Positions 22,001-32,300 of a stretch of DNA of 64,000 nucleotides are shown here, one piece after another. The stretch spans positions 4,139,501 to 4,203,500 of the forward strand of contig NC_083525.1 in assembly GCF_032362555.1 (NCBI RefSeq). The letters are read 5' to 3'. Under the pieces are notes generated by a model that was not told the origin of the DNA, did not search any database, and was given only the letters and a program-made list of their open reading frames with translations. The position numbers and the translations under genes are program-made. This stretch comes from Amyelois transitella (lineage: Eukaryota > Arthropoda > Insecta > Lepidoptera > Pyralidae). Each line of letters opens with the position of its first letter. The stretch's first letter is position 1.

Positions 22001-25000
22001 ACCTCGGCCATGTACCTATTAATGACTATTTTCGAAAGTTACCAGGTTACTAACCGATGCTCTTACGGTGAGTGAAAACATTGTGAGGATACATGGACAT
22101 TCAGGAAACTGGATGTGTAACCATGATCGATCCAATACGGGTTTACCTGCAAAGGTTGCGGAGGTCAGATGGGAGTCGCTTCGTGTAAAAACCTGACTTA
22201 CACAATTCAGGTTCCATGGTCAAAGATATACCCTGGGCTTCTCTTCAGAGTGGTGAGGATGCAACCGGGACTGAAAGTCAGGAGGAGGAAGATTAAATTG
22301 GTTGTGTATGTTGCAGTAACAATCTAAAACATAAAGCATTTTTATTAATGTCTCGGTGCATGTTTACTGTAGATAAATAGATAAAATAATATAACAAATT
22401 AGTCTCCAATCTTAAATTTTTAATTATTTCAGACAGAAAAGGACCTCAAGAAGGTGAATTTTCTATAGTGAGCCTCGACAATCGACCGTGGATTGCTGCT
22501 GGTGTTGTAACAGTAGCCAATGAAAACGAAATGCACATACTCTTGGAGAGGTAATGAAAATTTATGGAAAAGGAGTCATTATTTCAGCCGCAAATTACCC
22601 TGTGTGTTTCCAAAGATTTTAAATATTTTGGTTATTGCATAGACCACTTAGTAGGTGGTTTTTCAATGTTGCGTATTACGTATTCGGCATTTTAGAATCT
22701 TTTTGCCTCATAAGTGGTTCAATATACGCGCATTAGATATGGTCAAATAAATAATTATTTTTTCAGAGATGTAAGTCGGCGAATGGACAAAAGCACAAAA
22801 TTCCATATAGACACATACGAGTCATATGCAACAGTCGTTAACAATTTGACCAACCTTGGAGTGCTGATGGAAGACAGTGATCGTGCTCTTACACTTAGGA
22901 AGTAAGTCGTTCTTTCTATACCTATTTGTTTCTTTATAACATATTTTAGATATAATATATTAAATTTTATGTAAAATTACAAAAGATTACTGTGATATTT
23001 TCTGTCTGTCATCATCCTCTTGGTGTTAGTCGTGGTTGCTGTCTGGCCTCTCTGGGGAGTACACCAGTTCTTTTTTAAATTTTCTGCTAGTCACAGGTGA
23101 AGATGTGAAATAGTTTTATTATTTGCATATCTTTGTATCACTGTGTATACTTCTTATCCTACTAAATGCTTCGACTAAACTTCTTTTAGGTTGATAATAG
23201 ACAAAGAAGAGCCTAAATTCGACAAGAAGCTGCCCCGTGACGTGGGCCGCCTCGGCACCAAATTGATGCGGTCTTTGAATATTCAACAACAAAGAGCAGT
23301 TTTGAAGGCATTAGCAGCTCAAAACTATGCGTTATTGCAAGGCTTGCCTGGTACAGGTAAGTGATATTAGGTTATTATTATTACTACATGTTTTAAAAAA
23401 GAAGTTGGATAATTTTTACGACTGTATCTTCCAGTATTTAAATATTCGACAGCAAAGAGCAGTTTTGAATTCTCTCACTACTCGACATACAAAGGTTCCA
23501 AAAAAAATATTAACTAGGAGCCTGGGTTGCATTTTTGTCAATATAAATATAACAAAGTTGTTGTGTTGTGACCATTTTTTGATAATACTTCTAGTCTGAA
23601 AGCAGTAGTAATATACTGATTGCAGGAAAAACCCAAACCATCAGCGTGCTGATACAAATGTTGGTGGCCCTGAAACAACGGGTTCTTGTCACCGCGCACA
23701 CACACTCCGCTGTGGACAATGTACTAAGCAGGTAACGATTTTTATTATATTAAATGACTTATATTTTCATGGTTCCCATAATCGTTACGGAAAAAAGATA
23801 TATGAACTTGACATATCCCAATTCTTCAGCATTTTCGAGTGGTTCGAATGGCCTTATTATTAATGTTTTTTTCGGATTGCCATATTTCAACCAAGAAGCA
23901 GAAACTAAAAGTGCCTCAGAAACAGGTACAGAACACTTTTTAGCTAAAAAATTTAATTCGAAATATATTTATCTTCTTTCTAACAGGCTTCCAGAATCCA
24001 TATCAGTGATGCGCCTCGGTTCTGCAGGCAGAGTGTCCCCCAGCGTTGCCAGCCGCTGTGAACAACGCCTGGCTGCCCACTGCCGCACTACACGCGAGTT
24101 GGAGGCGTTATACGGCGCCATGGTATTACTTAGACATAAACATCTCTTTATCAATATCAGTGTTATATCTGAAGGCGATGTTGCCAGTCGATGTGTGGCT
24201 CGCTTTCTCATCTTTGCGTGTTCCCAAAAGAGTGTATGATTTTTTTCCTGTTTTTTTTCGTTTTGCAAGAAAAAGAGAGAGAGAGAGAAGAAAATTTTCG
24301 ACACAGTTCGCCACTACGCTTTCTATCCAAGACAAAGTTGTCTTAATTTCCATGTTTTGCTGCAGGAAGTAGTAGGCGTGACATGTCTGGGAGCAGCCCA
24401 TGCAATGCTGTCGCGTACGACATTCGACGTCTGCATTGTGGACGAGGCTACGCAGGTAATGAAGACTTTGGTGCTTCTATGCTGGTCTGGTAGAAAAAAA
24501 AACATGACTTTATTTTATTTATAAATAATACAGGTAATAAACGCGCACGTAACATAACATACCTTTGTTTTATCTGTAGTTGACCACTGATAATTGTAAC
24601 ATGATTCGAAACGTCCGATATAAAATAAAGGTACGTACGTCACGTGCGTGTTTAATACCTGTATTAAGTATTTATAAAAAGTATAATGCAACGAATAAAT
24701 TTAAAATCTATTAAACATGTCTTGCTTCACAAGTAGATTGTTAAAATCAATCAGCTAATGAATTTGTTAAATCACAATTATATGTGTATAAGCTTTCAGC
24801 TATACGTGGGCTTTGAGCCCTATGACTATTGGCTCAGCTTTGTAAGGGATCACCATTGATTTGTTGTATCATGATTCTTATAATTACCTACTATGAGGTT
24901 GCCTTATTCCTTGAACACATGATCGTCTTTTCACTAACCATCATTATAATTCCCCAGGTGTTGCAGTGCACAGTGCTGAGGCCGCTGTTCGCCGCCAAAC

Positions 25001-27044
25001 GCTTCGTGTTGGTCGGCGATCCTGAACAGCTGCCGCCCGTCGTCAGGAGTCGTGCAGCGAAGTATTAATTATCATCTCTAAATATACTTAGTTAAATTAA
25101 AAAATGAAATAAAACGGAATGTTGAACTTGTATGTAGAAAATATGAAACGGCTATCTTCAATATTTCGTTCGGTCCTTTGATGTCTCATTCCAGTGTAAA
25201 AATTCAAACCTGTGAAATTGCAACGAAATTCAATTGGCTTGATTGGTAGAATAAAATATAGAACATGGGATGTACATTCATAAGTTATTTTCATTTTCTT
25301 GGTGACAAAAACATTTTTCTTGTAATCATCAGATGCTCGCTACGCTTTTGCTTCGTTTCATTTTCCTACATTTATCTCTCAATTTTGTTTTGCCTTTCTG
25401 TATGGTTACAATTTATCTATTTTTATCTCTGATAATTAGGAGTTTACTGAGTCTTGAGAGTAGCTTTATTAAGATAAAGAGGATTCATTTTATAAGAAAG
25501 AAACAATTTTATTAGCATAGTTATTTAGCAATAAAACATCTATATTGTTTTTGCTCTCCGTTACACAATTTTATTTATTATCAGGCGTCTCGGTATGGAA
25601 GAGAGTTTGTTCCACCGGCTTATGAGAGAAGAAGCCACTTCTACATTACAGCTGCAGTACAGAATGAACCAAGCTCTAGTGGACTTTGCTAATGTAGTCT
25701 CATATAAATCTCAACTCAAGTGCGCTGACGAAAAGATTGCTGAAGCTAGGCTTAACATTGATGTACAGGTAAAGAATATTTTCCTCCTTCAGCCTCTTGG
25801 TGATTTGGCGACTATTTTTTGCATGGTCACGTTTTTATATAAACCTTATTTCGCTTTTATTTCCAAATGATATATTAAAATATCGATGTTATTTAGCCTA
25901 AGTACAGTAATGAGTTTATAAACTTTATTTTCATTACTGTACTGTACTGTATGGAATCTTGAGCATGCAAGAGACTCAGAATGAAGAGAAATTAGAGTAA
26001 TTTTTTACCTTCAGAATGTTTCTAATTCAGAAGATATTTAACAAATTTTTTATCACGCACAGAAAATATCCTGTAAATCAGAATGGTTGTCACAAGCCTG
26101 CAGTCCCAAGCCCGAGTTGGCGGCCGTGTTCGTACACGTGCCGGCGAGCGGCGCCCGCGCGTGCGCCAACCAGACCGAGGGCTGTGTGGTGCTGGCCTTA
26201 GCTGAAGCATTGATCGAGGTCAATAGTCACGATAATCCACTCATTTCATAATCTTGCAGTCACACATTATGTGTGTGGTGGCATTCCTACAACTAACAGT
26301 TCTTATATCTACCAAGTGTGTATTAACGAGAACAAATTGTGTATCTAACTTAAGTAAACTTTCTTTATGTCAGACAGACTTATTGTACTTGCACGAGAAA
26401 GACAGAAATGTGATCTTTTTAACCTGTTGTATAATTTTTATAGCCCACTCGTAATTTATTTTCAATAGGGTGGCGTCAAATCTTCAGATATAGGAGTCAT
26501 AGCGCCGTACCGCGACCAAGTCGGCCTTCTTCGGCGGACTCTCAGCGTTTTCTCAGTAGAGGCCAGCACTGTCGACCAATTCCAAGGGCGAGACAAGTCT
26601 GTTATTATATACTCGTGTACCAGGAGCGATGTTAGGGAAGACGCCTCTAAAGTTAAGGTTAGTGATTAGTCAGCTTCTTTATCTAGCTTTCGCTTTGCTT
26701 GTGTGATTGAAATGAATTTGCTAGAATGTGCATTCAAGTCTTTAAGGAAAGACGGTGGTTTTTAAGGATAGATGTTTAAGTAAATCACTCAAGTGCTGAT
26801 TATGTAAGTCAGCGTATAAGTTAATCAAAGCCTTTGTCTACAGGAAGGCGAAGTTCTGAACGACCAGCGTCGTTTAGCCGTCAGCGTGACTCGAGCGAAA
26901 CATAAGTTCATAGTAGTAGGGAACTCCAAGGCGCTCAAAAGATACGCGCCGTTACAGAGACTTATACAAGCTAGTGTGCAAGTGCCTTTAAGTAAAGAAA
27001 CCGTTAGTGAAATAGAGGGTAGATATAGAAAATTTGTTACATAA
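16061..27044 (+). CDS. DNA2: DNA2 nuclease/helicase
   Basis: Twenty-three coding exons: 16061-16087, 16477-17035, 17130-17293, 17553-17689, 18252-18462, 18990-19226, 19566-19698, 20035-20194, 20530-20645, 20871-20991, 21267-21455, 21728-21828, 22433-22550, 22767-22901, 23190-23356, 23626-23731, 23987-24122, 24366-24455, 24958-25061, 25585-25768, 26063-26218, 26469-26657, 26844-27044; all join in frame to 1246 aa (human 1060). RecB-type nuclease residues: His374 ([10 protein letters not shown]), Asp478 ([10 protein letters not shown]), Glu499-x-Lys501 (PLELKSGK). Fe-S cysteines: Cys347 (FCKRKAI) and Cys608, 611, 617 ([10 protein letters not shown]). SF1B helicase: GLPGTGKT (854-861), DEATQ (965-969), [13 protein letters not shown] (1028-1032), VSVTRAKHK. 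The enzyme trims RPA-coated 5' flaps and resects double-strand breaks. The extra length is an N-terminal Lys/Asn-rich tail with a PIP box (21-28) and many CDK sites. AATAAA lies at 27055 and 27189. Confidence 0.97.
18497..18751 (+). mobile_element. SINE-like element with 11-bp target duplication (DNA2 intron 5)
   Basis: A near full-length copy of the window's commonest repeat: GGTTCCCAGCAC, AGGACCACTCCATCTC, CCCATGGATG, AAAAGGCGACTAAGGGG, GCGATGGGCTGGCAACCTG, AGCTGAACGTGGCC, CAAGACTGTTGGCTCTGTCT, GCAAGGGATATAGACGTGAT, ending in (TATG)n. It is flanked by TGAAATTTTTT on both sides (18486-18496 and 18752-18762), the mark of LINE-mediated insertion. No clear tRNA head is visible. Confidence 0.88.
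19297..19350 (+). repeat. 3' fragment of the SINE-like family (DNA2 intron 6)
   Basis: AAGACTGTTGGCTCTGTCTA, then CGTAAGGGTAAATACGTGAT, match the tail half of the family seen at 18497-18751. It is truncated at the 5' side. Confidence 0.75.
19757..19893 (+). repeat. diverged SINE-like fragment (DNA2 intron 7)
   Basis: Contains GGCTTATAAATTTTCGGTTC, TTTTAGGCGATAGCTG, AATCTCAATTCCGTCATTAA, AGCTGAATGTGGCC and TTTTCAAGACTGTTGG, in the same order as the complete copies. The 3' (TATG)n tail is missing. Confidence 0.75.
22007..22295 (-). repeat. second interspersed repeat family, long copy (DNA2 intron 12)
   Basis: Read on the minus strand this contains GTCCCGGTTGCATCCTCACC, GTAAGTCAGGTTTTTACACG, AAGCGACTCCCATCTGACCT, CGCAACCTTTGCAGGTAAAC, GTTACACATCCAGTTTCCTG and ATGTTTTCACTCACCG. 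Just upstream on the plus strand, 21948-22007 has a tRNA-like GTGTGGCGCAGAAAGGC and GGTTCGAATCC. Related fragments occur at about 23005-23075, 27960-28090, 31557-31605, 35640-35775, 56040-56130 and 56530-56690. It is probably a SINE or a non-autonomous element; class uncertain. Confidence 0.6.
23435..23469 (+). pseudogene. decayed partial duplicate of DNA2 exon 15 inside intron 15
   Basis: These 35 bases match exon-15 bases 23272-23306 at 31 positions, offset by 163 bp. The exon codes [12 protein letters not shown]; the copy codes [12 protein letters not shown] and goes on as SLTTRH against the exon's ALAAQN, with conservative changes. TCTTCCAG directly precedes the copy, so it has an acceptor-like edge. 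It lacks the Walker A GLPGTGKT that follows in the true exon, and the frame ends soon after. It is most simply a relic of a local exon duplication. Confidence 0.75.
24518..24678. mobile_element. foldback/MITE-like element, 161 bp (DNA2 intron 18)
   Basis: The ends are long imperfect inverted repeats: the left arm has TTTATAAATAATACAGGTAA, TAAACGCGCACGTAAC and ACCTTTGTTTTAT; the right arm read in reverse has TTTATAAATACTTAATACAG, GTATTAAACACGCACGTGAC and ACCTTTATTTTAT. The middle carries TGTAACATGATTCGAAACGT. Arms are about 55-60 bp. No coding sequence. It is probably a non-autonomous DNA transposon. Confidence 0.75.
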
Positions 27045-29358
27045 TCATGAATTTAATAAATGTTATAGAGAAGACTTATATAGAGAATTCCAAATTCCAA
27101 ATTAAATGTTCCCATAAAATTGCGGACGTTCGTAAGTAATGATGACCGCTCACCTCGCGGAAGTTTAACCGACTTAGAAAACCGACTCAATAAAAAGAAA
27201 TTACAGACTTAAAAAATTGCCTGTTTTACTTTCCATCTTTTTCAAATTAAGCCAATTTTTATCAAGTAAAGGGTGAGTGGTTTTTCCGCGTTAGTTATAC
27301 TTCCACGGCTCGCTGTTTTAGGTGGGCCGTATGCGTGTTTGTCAAACAAACTCGAACAAAAGATCTACTGCAAAGTCATGCATAGCACTGTTCTCCTTGT
27401 GATAAAGAGGGTATTATTAAATATTCTGTTATAAAATCTCAGAGTGGGTAATTTAATGTAACTTTTGTAATACCTACCCTTCACAACCGTAATGAGCCAT
27501 ATGGCTGTATTATTTTTGAGGGTAGACATAAAACTGCGCCACTCACTTAAAACATCACATCGTGTTTGTATTTGTATTGTGTACAAGTTGGTCAAAATGT
27601 TCGAACCAACTGAATTCTCTCGACGATTCAATCGGTAAGTTTAATGCAGGACACGCAATATCAAATATTAACTATCAGTATTTGTATACACCAATGCATT
27701 TAGGTTGACTCATGCATTTCTCTCCTGCGAGAGACTAGACATTTAGACGAATAGCATGCGGTATAGATTTTTGTAGTTCTGTTATTTTTTTTTAATGTCT
27801 TGTTTTAGATTTTTAAGTTTGATGTACTTAAACATGTTGAATTCTTATCATGTTTTCTGATGTAGGTAGAAAATTATAAATTGTGAACCTTAAAAATATT
27901 GTTTTTTATCGAAATAAAGTATTTTCGATGTCAATTTGTATAATTGGGCAAGTATTATTTGCTTACCCTGTGCCATCATTCTCCTGGCATTGCGTCCTCG
28001 GCTATCTGGAAAGCAGCCGTAGGTCAGCTTGTAACGACGATCCTGGTGTGGGTAAGTCAGGGTTTAGGTGGCCTGTGTTTTGCTAAAAGTTAATACCAAG
28101 AGACTGACTTCTTATCCGCTCATTATTACAAGAAGGTAAATTAATTTCTGCTCCGAAGATATTGTCAACTTAGTATTTTTTGGTCAATACGTATTATTTC
28201 TTTATATGCAGAATTTCTTGTATTTTCTAGTGCAACGGCAATAAAGTATCTCTCTATCTCAAAAGATATTTTGAAATGAGGATGTTTTATTTTTAGGTTT
28301 ATAAGCGCATGTAATAAAATGTATTATTTATTTAACTGACTTTTTATAATAATTATGTTGATAAGCCATACTGTTCATATGGAATAACTAGAGTGCTACA
28401 ATAAATAGTAGGTGGAAAGCATGCTGTTCTACTTTCCACCTTTTTAAATTTTGTAACGCTCCATTTCATTATTAAATAACAATCACATGTCCAGTAAACG
28501 GAACGCATTTTGAACGTTCACTTTCAGGTAGAAGAACCTTTAACATTTTTTTTGAAATAGATAAAATGCTTTATACTTCAAATTACACTTTTACTTTTTG
28601 AAACGATGAAAAATACTAATTTCAGTCAGTCAATACTAATTTCAGTTTTTTATTCTATATCGGACATTTTTATCAGTAAATATAATCCGTCTTGCTAGTC
28701 TTACAAGAATCCTATCAGTGGCGCTACATCATTTGTATCCGGAACCCTTTAACCAAAAACTAGTTTCTGCTACAATCAGCTGATCTGTCAAACGTACGTT
28801 CCTCGCGTCATTCATGCACAGTTATCATTTGTTTGTATGGTAGGAAGGTGCCGGCTTCGCGTTATCATTTGTTATTTTTACCACGTTGTTTTTATCAGTG
28901 ATGTAACAAAGGTCTTCGCAATTAGCCAATTTAGTCCGCGAGTAAGACTCGTAGAGGACAGTAGCGTTATCATAATAATTTACACTATTATTGAGTACCT
29001 ATATAAGTAAGTAAGTGCATTCTTGTGTTTTTTATTGTCTTTTTTATTTACAACTTATTTTAAGTGCCAATGGGACTGCTTACAAGTCTATTTCTGAGAT
29101 ATTTAGATAAAAAGTAGCATATAGTTTATTCACTGATATTTAAAAACTGTGTAACTTTATAACATGCGACTTTTTAGTTCTGTTAAATTTAACAATCAAT
29201 CAAAGTATGTACTCAAACCAGTTTATCTATTTTTAACAAGCTTATCACAGATTTTTTTGTGCATTTTTGTGTAGAAGCGTCTAATTACTGTTGTGGAAAT
29301 ATTTATTTTATTTTTTTTTTGTTTTCAATATTAATTTGTTTTCCACCACAGGATAAAT
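27045..29358. other. spacer between DNA2 and cinnamon; 5'UTR exon of cinnamon likely inside
   Basis: Holds the DNA2 poly(A) words (27055, 27189), a TTTAACCGACTTAGAAAACCG repeat-type word (about 27163), a fragment of the second repeat family (27960-28090) and a short hairpin (TAGGTGGAAAG...CTTTCCACCT, about 28410-28442). TTTCCACCACAG at about 29342-29353 looks like a 3' splice site 5 nt before the cinnamon ATG, so a non-coding first exon probably lies upstream, perhaps near 28.8-29.0 kb. No protein frame is supported. Confidence 0.5.
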
Positions 29359-32300
29359 ATGGTAAAAGCAGTGGCTGTCATCACCATCAGTGACACATGT
29401 TTCAAAGACAACTCCAAAGATGCCTCCGGACCATGCCTCGCAGAGTTGGCTCGGCAACTGTTTCCTGAAGCAAACCTACACACAATTATCATCCCTGATG
29501 AAAGAGAAATTATAGAGAAAGAACTCAAATATTTCTGTGATTCCAACATAGATTTAGTGTTAACTACAGGAGGAACAGGTTTAAGTTATAGAGATGTCAC
29601 ACCAGAGGCAACCAAAGCTGTTATACAGCGAGAAGTTCCCGCTATACCCGTAGCTATTACCATGGAGAGTTTGAAGAAAACACCAATGGCTATGTTATCT
29701 CGGTCTGTTTGTGGAGTGAGGGACAAGACTTTAATCATCAATTTTCCTGGAAGCAAGAAAGCTGTTGTGGAATGTTTTGAAGTTGTCCGTTCCGTGTTGC
29801 CTCATGCCATTTCTCTAGTAAATGATGACTTAGCAGAAGTTAGAACTATTCACGATTCTTTGAAATTTGATCACACAACTCCACTCACAAGTTCAGTAGA
29901 TGTTTCTAAAGTGGCTTTGAGGCCTCGTGAATCTCCTTATCCAATGCTGGAGATGGCAGAAGCTTGGAAGATAGTGGATGATGTAATGTCGCAATGGAAA
30001 GAAAGATTGGAGATTATATCTATAGAAGACAGTGTGGGTCGAGTAGTTGCTCAAGCATTGCGTGCTAAGGAACCAATGCCACCATTCCCTGCTTCTGTTA
30101 AAGATGGTGAGTACATAATATATAGGAATAAGTTGTTTTTATTTGTTGCATAATCCATTTCTTGAATAAATTAAGGAGAGTATGGTAATTACACAAATCG
30201 AATGTGTATGTGTGTGGAGTGTAACATTCAAATTGCGGTCGAATTGATTGCAACCTCCTTTTTTGATGTCGGTTAATAAGTTACACACAAAGTCACACAA
30301 ATTGTCATAAATAAGATAGATACATAGCACTTAATATTAAAATGATTCAGTTTGATAAAGGGAAAACATATATAATCAAAGCAGTATTAAAATTTTAAGT
30401 TTGTGTATTACCTATTTGAGTCGTCTTTAAAAAAATCATAATATGATATGACATAAAATGCCATCGCAGTCATATATGATATATCATATAATGACTGCGG
30501 TGGCATTTTATGTATGTATTAATGTTCTCTCTCTGTAATCTCTTTATTATACGACTCATTATTTTGCTGTAATTTCATCCTTCAATATAACCCGTCACGG
30601 TTAGTTGCGTTGCCGTGCAATTCGCAAATTATATGAATTGGTAAATATTGTGTTGTGCCGTCTCATTTCGTAAGAGACGTTCAAATTTATCCATACTCAT
30701 AATAATATTAAAAAAAAATATATATATATATTATAAATAACTACTTTACCTTGATAATATTTGGCACAGAGACCGATAAGACCTTTTTATGGAAATTCCG
30801 ACAGGAGGGAAGCCCTGAGTAAAAGCTAGTTGCAAATATTTTACTTGTTCTTAAATTTAATACTACTTTTATTTACTTTTGATTTATTTGATAATGAAAA
30901 GTAGGTATAAGATGGAAAAAAGTTGCAAATATTTTTCTTCTCTAGTACTTATGTATAAAGTACTTTTGTTTACTACTCGTACTTAATTGAATATCTTGAT
31001 ATATTTGGTATTAATTTAAGTGGATCTTGGATATGGTTTTGTGCCTTTCTTTAGCACTAAAATATATTTATGTCTGTCTTTAAAAATACTTACATAAGTG
31101 TTATTTTTTATAACTACTTTTCATAAATTGGACCTCTCCATATCTTGAAGGAGGCGCCCACACCAACCAAAATGAAGAAGACTTTTCGTTACATTTATTA
31201 TCATGAAAAATACAGTTACTTTTTAATTTCCTCTTTTCGATCTTCATGAACTTTTTGACGTCAGGTTACGCATGTATGAGTATGGACGGCGCAGGAGTCC
31301 GCCAGGTCCGGACAGCTCTAGGCGCGGGCGACGCCCCCACCTCCCCCCTCATATCGGGGCAGTGCGCGAGAGTCAACACGGGGGCTGCTTTGCCGGCGGG
31401 CGCCGATTGTGTAGTACAGGTACTTGCTTCCTTTGATATGGTCATTTATTTGCTAAAAGTAAGTAGGTGTAATTAAGATTATTGTCTCTGTCGACCCCGC
31501 AAGGGATATAGTTATATACGATTATATGAATATTATATTTTGGTGCAAACCGGTAACACAGGGAATTCAATTCTTTCTTCTGGGTTTAGTCTCGGTTACA
31601 TCCTCACCTCTATACATTATAATGGGCCGAGAAGCAGGCTAATAATTGGTTGTCAACATCAGCAATGATTACCTACTCGCTAATCGGAGCATATCGTGTA
31701 TGAATCAACATCACGACCTCCAAGAGACCATATCGATTGTTATGGCTATGTATTTTAGCCGCCCTACATGTAGAAAACGACAACGAACCGAAACCATGTA
31801 TGTACTTCGTAGCATTTCGTTATATATTGAGTAAAGGGAATCTGAACACATACCTACCGCTGCTTGGTCTTGTAGCAAAGAAAAATATTGTTTGCTGCTT
31901 CTCTTCCCGTGCAGATTGTAAAAGTTAATCGAGGAAAGGACTGCTAAACTTCTTTTAATATTTTCTTCTTTAAACATTTTCTGGGTGATAGGATAGAAAT
32001 CTGTCAGTATTTGAATCTTAACGCTACAGCTGAACGCCTTTAAGCTTTTTCAAGACTGGCGACTGTGTCTACCCTCCAAGGGATAAAGACGTGATTATGT
32101 ATGTATTTAGAATACATATAGTTATTTTTACTACTTTCAGGTAGAAGATACGAGATTAGTTTCGGCCACAGAGGATGGTCAGACGGAGTTAGAAGTGGAG
32201 ATGTTGGTGGCGCCGGAACCACAACAGGACGTGCGGCCCGTAGGCTTCGATATACCGATGGGCACTGTACTTGCTAATAAAGGTTATTACTTACTTGCTA

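Noticed and set aside
21948-22010. tRNA-like sequence GGTTCGAATCCCACCTC
   Set aside because: It is followed by the body of the second repeat family and has no complete cloverleaf. Treated as part of a repeat.
23327-23599. 90-codon frame across the DNA2 exon 15/intron 15 border
   Set aside because: It is in a different frame from exon 15. Only the short duplicated segment in the intron has meaning.
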